A stretch of DNA of 64,000 nucleotides from an uncultured Clostridia bacterium (GTDB lineage: Bacteria; Bacillota; Clostridia; Peptostreptococcales; Anaerovoracaceae): NCBI GenBank assembly GCA_944386595.1, contig CALXBQ010000011.1, positions 1 to 64,000 of the forward strand, given 5' to 3'. The translations under genes were made by a program, and so were the position numbers. Of the stretch, positions 59,454 through 64,000 are shown in pieces (the first letter of the stretch is position 1; each line of letters starts with the position of its first letter). Under the pieces are notes generated by a model that had not been told where the DNA came from, searched no databases, and saw only the letters and a list, made by a program, of their open reading frames with translations.

Positions 59454-60281
59454 ATGGACAACGTCATAAGATCACAGGATAACCTGAGATACAGGGGCTG
59501 GCAGAAGCTGCTGAAAAAGAAATACAGGGACAGAGAGGGCCGGTGCCTTATAGAGGGAGATAACCTCATAGAGGAGGCGGACAGAAACGGAGTCAGGATT
59601 CACGGGATAATACTTAAGGAAAACGCTCCGGTCAGAGACAGAACCCGCGCTGTTGCCGAAAAGGGGGTGCCCGTTACGGCGCTTTCCGAAAAGCTTTTTG
59701 CATCTCTTTCCCAGACGGAGGCCAGTCAGGGAGCTCTTGCGGAAATAGAGATTCCACGTTTCGGCGAAGGGGATATAGAAAGGGGCAGAGGCGGCAGCGG
59801 AAACATCGTGGTTCTGGACAGGCTTCAGGACCCGGGAAATCTGGGAACCATAATCAGGACGGCGGACGCTGCAGGCTTTGACGGAATAATATGCCTTAAG
59901 GGCACGGCGGAGGTCTGGTCCCCCAAGGTTATGAGGAGCGCGGCAGGATCCGTATTCAGAGTGCCGACGATATACGCCGGCGGTCCCGAGGAGCTCTTTG
60001 AGCTTATGGGAAGAATGGGAAAGAAGCTGGCCGTTACAGCCTTTGACGAGGCGGTAAGCCTGTGGGAGGCGCCCGTGGAAAGAGACACTGCCATAGTGAT
60101 AGGAAACGAGGCGGGCGGCGTAAGCGAAGAGCTCATGCGCGCCGCGGACCTTAAGATAAAAATCCCCATGTACGGGGAGATAGAATCCCTCAACGCCGCA
60201 GTGGCAGCGGGGATCATCATGTACGAATCAGTAAGAAAAAATACAGGAGAGGATCGAGAAAATGCAGGAAAGACTGAATGA
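59454..60281 (+). CDS. TrmH-family RNA 2'-O-methyltransferase
   Basis: A 275-residue SPOUT-class RNA ribose methyltransferase. The N-terminal substrate-binding part reads KKYRDREGRCLIEGDNLIEEA (split, about residues 22-42). The catalytic knot shows VLDRLQDPGNLGTIIRTADAAGFDG (split, about 115-140), VMRSAAGSVFRVP, VIGNEAGGVSEEL (about 217-229) and IPMYGEIESLNAAVAAGI (about 239-256), the three TrmH motifs. It resembles B. subtilis YsgA, found before pheS. No ribosome site is visible. ATG 59454 fits the family N-terminus, GTG 59430 is possible. It overlaps pheS by 20 bp. Confidence 0.9.
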   Translation: MDNVIRSQDNLRYRGWQKLLKKKYRDREGRCLIEGDNLIEEADRNGVRIHGIILKENAPVRDRTRAVAEKGVPVTALSEKLFASLSQTEASQGALAEIEIPRFGEGDIERGRGGSGNIVVLDRLQDPGNLGTIIRTADAAGFDGIICLKGTAEVWSPKVMRSAAGSVFRVPTIYAGGPEELFELMGRMGKKLAVTAFDEAVSLWEAPVERDTAIVIGNEAGGVSEELMRAADLKIKIPMYGEIESLNAAVAAGIIMYESVRKNTGEDRENAGKTE

Positions 60282-61284
60282 AATGCTTGAAGAAGCGAAA
60301 GGGCTCATCGAAGGAGCCGGTTCGATTTCCGAAATCGAAGAGCTGAGAGTAAAGTACCTTGGAAAGAAAGGCCAGGTTACGGAGGTTCTCAAGTCCATGG
60401 GAAAGCTGCCGCCGGAAGAGAAGAAGGAGCTGGGAAAGAGCGCCAACATGGTAAAGGGTCAGATTGACAGCCTCATTACCGAAAAGACGGCAGAGCTGAG
60501 AGAGAAGGAAAAGAACGCCAGACTGGCAGCGGAGAAGATTGACGTTACGGAGCCGGGAAAGGAAGTAAAGTTCGGAGTCAAGCACCCTATAACCCAGATC
60601 ATCGACGAGGTTGTGGGAATATTTAAGTCCATGGGATATTCCGTATACGAGGGCCCGGACGTTGATACAGTCTTTAATACATTTGATGGCCTTAACTCAC
60701 CGCCGACCCATCCGTCCAGAGACATGACGGACACCTTCTACGTTACGAAGGACATAGTTCTCCGCCCTCACACCTCGTCGGCGGAAATCAGAGCGGAGCT
60801 GGAGCTTCCTACTCCGTATAAAATCGTTATTCCGGGAAGGACGTACAGGTGCGATACTCCTGACGCCACCCATTCCCATACGTTCCACCAGATAGAGATG
60901 ATGGTTATCGGCGAGAACATCACCATGGCCGACCTTAAGGGCTCCCTTGACCACATGGCCAAGAAGCTCTTCGGACCTGAGACAAGAACCAAGTTCAGAC
61001 CTCACCACTTCCCGTTCACAGAGCCGAGTGCAGAGATGGACGTATCCTGCTTCAAGTGCGGCGGCAAAGGCTGCAACGTTTGTAAGGGAAGCGGCTGGAT
61101 TGAAATTTTAGGCTGCGGAATGACACACCCCCATGTGCACAGAGCAGGCGGCATCGATACGGAAAAGTATACGGGCTTTGCCGTTGGAATGGGCGTAGAG
61201 AGAATAGCCATGCTGAAGTACGGCATCGACGACATCAGACTTCTCTACGAGAACGACATGAGATTTATCGAGCAGTTTAAATAG
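60262..61284 (+). CDS. pheS: Phenylalanyl-tRNA synthetase alpha subunit
   Basis: A 340-residue class II synthetase subunit. The N-terminal coiled coil (about residues 1-90) with VKYLGKKGQVTEVLKSMGKL binds tRNA. Motif 2 appears as GRTYRCDTPDATHSHTFHQIEMMVI (split, about 192-216), and motif 3 as GFAVGMGVERIAMLKYGIDDIR (about 303-324). A Cys-rich stretch, CFKCGGKGCNVCKGSGW (about 259-275), is common in Firmicutes PheS. The start overlaps the methyltransferase gene; AGGAGAGG lies upstream. Confidence 0.97.
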   Translation: MQERLNEMLEEAKGLIEGAGSISEIEELRVKYLGKKGQVTEVLKSMGKLPPEEKKELGKSANMVKGQIDSLITEKTAELREKEKNARLAAEKIDVTEPGKEVKFGVKHPITQIIDEVVGIFKSMGYSVYEGPDVDTVFNTFDGLNSPPTHPSRDMTDTFYVTKDIVLRPHTSSAEIRAELELPTPYKIVIPGRTYRCDTPDATHSHTFHQIEMMVIGENITMADLKGSLDHMAKKLFGPETRTKFRPHHFPFTEPSAEMDVSCFKCGGKGCNVCKGSGWIEILGCGMTHPHVHRAGGIDTEKYTGFAVGMGVERIAMLKYGIDDIRLLYENDMRFIEQFK

Positions 61285-61307
61285 AGGAATAAGGAGTAAC
61301 ACGCGAA

Positions 61308-63758
61308 ATGATAGTTTCATATAAATGGTTAAAGGATTACGTTAACATAGACGCTCCCGTAAAGGAGTTCTGCGACAGAATGATAATGTCCGGCTCCAAC
61401 CTTGAGACCTGCAAGGCCATAGGCGAGGGAATAGAAAACGTCAAAATCGGCAGAATCGAAAAGATTGAAAAGCACCCTGACGCCGACAAGCTGGTAGTGT
61501 GCAGAGTGGACATGGGAGGCGGCGAGAGCCTTCAGATAGTGACCAGCGCGCCTAACGTATTTGAGGGAGCCTTCGTTCCCGTGGCGGTGGACGGAGCCGT
61601 GGTTCCGGGACCACTTCACGGACAGCCTAAGGTAGAGGGCGGAGTGAAGATCTCCAAGGGCGAGATGAGAGGCGTCCTCTCGGAGGGCATGATGTGCGGA
61701 CCTCAGGAGCTGGGACTTTCGGACAAAGTGGCCCCTATAAACTCCAAGGACGGAATCTGGCTTCTGGAGGGAGACTGGAGCGAGCACCTGGGCGAGGACG
61801 TGGACAAGGCCTTAGACCTTCACGACTACGCCGTTGACTTTGAGATAACACCTAACAGACCTGACTGCCTTTCCATGCTGGGAATGGCAAGGGAGGCGGC
61901 TGCAACCTTCGGAACGAAGATGATCTATCCCGATACGGAATGCGAAAAGGTTATCTCCGAAAAGGCTTCGGACTACATCAAGGTAGACGTAAATTCCGAC
62001 CTCTGCAAGCGCTACACCGCCAGAGTCATCAAGAACGTGAAAATCGAACAGTCTCCGTGGTGGCTCCAGAAGAGACTTATGGCAGCAGGCATGAGGCCTA
62101 TAAACAACATAGTAGACATAACCAACTTCGTAATGCTGGAGTACGGCCAGCCTCTCCACGCTTTTGACATCAGAAGCCTTGCCGGAGCTCACATCATCGT
62201 AGACACGGCAAAGGACGGAGACAGGTTCACAACCCTTGACGGCACCGAAAGAGAGCTTACCTCCGACATGCTCATGATAAACGACGCGGAAAAGCCTGTA
62301 GCCGTTGCCGGAGTAATGGGCGGACTGAACTCCGAGATTGAAAATGACACCACTACCGTAGTGATAGAGTCTGCAACCTTTGTCGCCGACAGCGTGAGAA
62401 AGACCTCCAAGAAGCTGGGACTTCGCACCGAGGCTTCGGGAAGATACGAAAAGGGAATAGACCCTAACCTCTGCGAAAAGGCTGCCGACAGAGTCTGCAA
62501 GCTGGTGGAAATGCTGGGCTGCGGCGAAGTTCTCACGGGTTCCGTCGACGTATATAAGAATCCTGAAACGGCGCCTACGGTAACCGCAAGGGTGAGCAGA
62601 ATCAACAGAGTTTTGGGAATCGACCTGGGAAGAGGCGATATGGTGAAGATCTTAGAGGGCCTTGAGATGAAGGTGGAAGGAACCGGCGACGAGCTCATCG
62701 TTACTCCGCCTTCCGTAAGACAGGACCTTCTGGAGGAGGTAGACTACGTGGAGGAGATTGCCCGCATGTACGGCTACGACAACCTTCCTATGACCCTTCC
62801 TGACCTTCAGACAAAGGCTGAATTCTCGAAGAGCTGGCTTCTCCGCGACTTTGTGAGAGAAACCCTTTGCGCCATGGGAGCCAACGAGATTCAGACATTC
62901 TCCTTCATGAACAACAAGACCCTTGACGCTGCGGGAATAGCAAAGGATTCCTGGGAGAGAGCTATGGTCGAGCTCATAAATCCTATGGGTGAGGATACGG
63001 CTTCCATGAGAACCATACTCACTCCGGGAATGCTGGAGGTTCTGGGAAGAAACTATTCCAGAAACGTAGAGGCCGTAAGGGCATATGAAATCGGAACAGT
63101 GTTCATGAAGAACATGATAGACGAAAATCAGCTTCCTCACGAGTCCCTGGATCTTACCATAGGACTTTACGGCGAGGGAGAGGACTTCTTTACACTTAAG
63201 GGAATGGTAGAGGCCCTTCTTGACCGCATAGGAATCGAAGGCGTTATCTACACTCCTGAAAGCGAGTACGGAGTATATCATCCGGGCAGATGCGCAAGGA
63301 TTTCCGTAAAGACGGAGGCAGGCGAGGAGATAGAGCTTGGAATCATGGGCGAAGTTCACCCTGACGTTGCCGAAAACTTCGCCATAGGAACCCGCGCCTA
63401 CTGCGCGGAGCTGTTCTTTAACGTTCTCGTAGAGCTTTCGGGCCGTGAGATTCAGTACCATCAGCCGCCTAAGTATCCGTCCATCACCAGAGACATCGCT
63501 CTCGTAGTGGACGAGGACGTTACTGTGGGACAGATGGAAGACGTTATACATGAGGCTGCGGACGAGCTCTTAAGAGACGTAAAGCTCTTTGACATATACA
63601 GAGGAGCCCAGGTGGGAGAAGGAAAGAAGAGCGTAGCATTCAGCCTTACCTACAGACACGACGACAGAACCCTTACCGACGAGGAGGCCGACAGGGAGCA
63701 TGCTCTCATAGCGGACGCCTTAAGGGACAAGGTCGGCGCGAAGATAAGAGATAACTAA
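61308..63758 (+). CDS. pheT: Phenylalanyl-tRNA synthetase beta subunit
   Basis: An 816-residue subunit of the (alpha-beta)2 enzyme. In order: short N-terminal domain MIVSYKWLKDYVNID; EMAP/tRNA-binding OB domain (about residues 42-155, with KHPDADKLVVCRV); B3/B4 editing domain (about 210-400, with RPDCLSMLGMAREAAA before it); B5 (about 400-485); the catalytic-like module (about 490-690); and the C-terminal FDX-ACB anticodon domain (about 720-816, YPSITRDIALVVDEDV). The editing domain removes mischarged tyrosine. Ribosome site AAGGAG. It is 23 bp after pheS. Confidence 0.97.
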   Translation: MIVSYKWLKDYVNIDAPVKEFCDRMIMSGSNLETCKAIGEGIENVKIGRIEKIEKHPDADKLVVCRVDMGGGESLQIVTSAPNVFEGAFVPVAVDGAVVPGPLHGQPKVEGGVKISKGEMRGVLSEGMMCGPQELGLSDKVAPINSKDGIWLLEGDWSEHLGEDVDKALDLHDYAVDFEITPNRPDCLSMLGMAREAAATFGTKMIYPDTECEKVISEKASDYIKVDVNSDLCKRYTARVIKNVKIEQSPWWLQKRLMAAGMRPINNIVDITNFVMLEYGQPLHAFDIRSLAGAHIIVDTAKDGDRFTTLDGTERELTSDMLMINDAEKPVAVAGVMGGLNSEIENDTTTVVIESATFVADSVRKTSKKLGLRTEASGRYEKGIDPNLCEKAADRVCKLVEMLGCGEVLTGSVDVYKNPETAPTVTARVSRINRVLGIDLGRGDMVKILEGLEMKVEGTGDELIVTPPSVRQDLLEEVDYVEEIARMYGYDNLPMTLPDLQTKAEFSKSWLLRDFVRETLCAMGANEIQTFSFMNNKTLDAAGIAKDSWERAMVELINPMGEDTASMRTILTPGMLEVLGRNYSRNVEAVRAYEIGTVFMKNMIDENQLPHESLDLTIGLYGEGEDFFTLKGMVEALLDRIGIEGVIYTPESEYGVYHPGRCARISVKTEAGEEIELGIMGEVHPDVAENFAIGTRAYCAELFFNVLVELSGREIQYHQPPKYPSITRDIALVVDEDVTVGQMEDVIHEAADELLRDVKLFDIYRGAQVGEGKKSVAFSLTYRHDDRTLTDEEADREHALIADALRDKVGAKIRDN

Positions 63759-63779
63759 ACTTTTCGTCAGGAGAAAGCT

Positions 63780-64000
63780 ATGAGTAAAGTAACGGTAAAG
63801 ATTTACGGACAGGAGTACACTATATCGGGAGAGAGAAGCGAGGAGGAAATCAGAGAGATAGCCTCCCACGTCGACAGCGAGATGCGGGCCATCGGAAGGC
63901 TTCTCAGCGACCCTTCGTCGGGAAGTCTTGCCGTGCTCACGGCGGTGAACATCGCCGAGGAATGTCACGGAATCCGAGAGGAAATGGCCGGGCTTAAGGC
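63780..64000 (+). CDS. zapA: Cell division protein ZapA (partial)
   Basis: The 5' 73 codons of a gene that runs off the window. MSKVTVKIYGQEYTISGERSEEEIREIASHVDSEM (split, residues 1-35) matches ZapA: a short beta region, then the start of a helix leading to a coiled coil. ZapA cross-links FtsZ filaments. Ribosome site CAGGAG, 6-7 nt before ATG 63780. It follows pheT by 21 bp, as in many Firmicutes. Confidence 0.88.
   Translation, partial: MSKVTVKIYGQEYTISGERSEEEIREIASHVDSEMRAIGRLLSDPSSGSLAVLTAVNIAEECHGIREEMAGLK

Overview
The window looks like chromosomal DNA of a Gram-positive anaerobe of the class Clostridia (Bacillota). The evidence is: moderate GC (near 50%) with heavy use of AGA/AGG and ATA codons, strong GGAGG ribosome sites, TTGACA/TATAAT promoters, SepF/DivIVA/DivIB-type division genes, a YlxM-Ffh module and SpoVD/SpoVE-like genes. 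A hidden small gene resembles the sporulation anti-sigma factor Gin, which would fit a spore former. Clostridiales family XIII (Anaerovoracaceae) is a guess only. No phage, insertion sequence or CRISPR array is visible. Most of the window is core genome with short accessory stretches.

Layout. 1-4 kb: a small membrane protein, an AAA/DUF4143 ATPase, a nuclease-like protein with a possibly frameshifted N-terminus, tRNA-Arg(ACG) with a near-perfect promoter, and an esterase. 4-9.6 kb: a heterodimeric ABC exporter (minus strand) with an early terminator in its leader, divergent from a CobW-like GTPase and an acyl-ACP thioesterase. 9.6-13.5 kb: a hairpin-rich gene-free stretch, then a copper operon, csoR and a copA that ends in a CopZ-like domain with its own ribosome site. 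13.5-18.6 kb: an AI-2E family transporter and a MacB/FtsX-like ABC pair. 18.9-29.6 kb: the dcw cluster (mraZ, rsmH, ftsL-like, spoVD-like PBP, murF, mraY, murD, ftsW, murG, divIB). It lacks murE, murC, murB, ftsA and ftsZ. 29.8-33.4 kb: ylxM, ffh, rpsP, khpA, rimM, trmD (protein targeting and ribosome maturation). 33.4-38.9 kb: HlyD-like protein, yggS, sepF, yggT, divIVA, lspA, an RluA-family pseudouridine synthase, and a flavin reductase-like protein. 38.9-42.7 kb: gin-like gene (minus), alpha/beta hydrolase, small alarmone synthetase, and rqcH (minus). 42.8-46.9 kb: yicC, gmk, rpoZ, a lone LytTR regulator, gap and a FabG-like SDR. 47-50.2 kb: an FHA-SEDS fusion coupled to a class B PBP, a second SEDS/PBP pair. 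50.2-54 kb: a second DUF4143 ATPase (minus) and a two-component system. 54-58 kb: yhaM-like, recD2, comF. 57.9-58.1 kb: a structured ncRNA of about 190 nt, then ftsZ. 59.4-64 kb: TrmH-family methyltransferase, pheS, pheT and the start of zapA, which runs off the window.

How it fits together. The dominant theme is envelope growth and division. Two SEDS-polymerase/transpeptidase pairs, the lipid II enzymes MurF, MraY, MurD and MurG, and FtsZ, SepF, DivIVA, ZapA and DivIB are all here, interleaved with translation genes. The points I find most worth a second look are: the ncRNA between comF and ftsZ, which by position and shape may belong to the raiA-motif class; the CopA-CopZ fusion with an internal start; the promoter-proximal terminator of the ABC exporter; the gin-like small gene missed by ordinary ORF length cut-offs; and the family of AAACCAA/TTGGTTT hairpins upstream of csoR. 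All assignments come from reading the sequence and recalling protein families. No database search was run.
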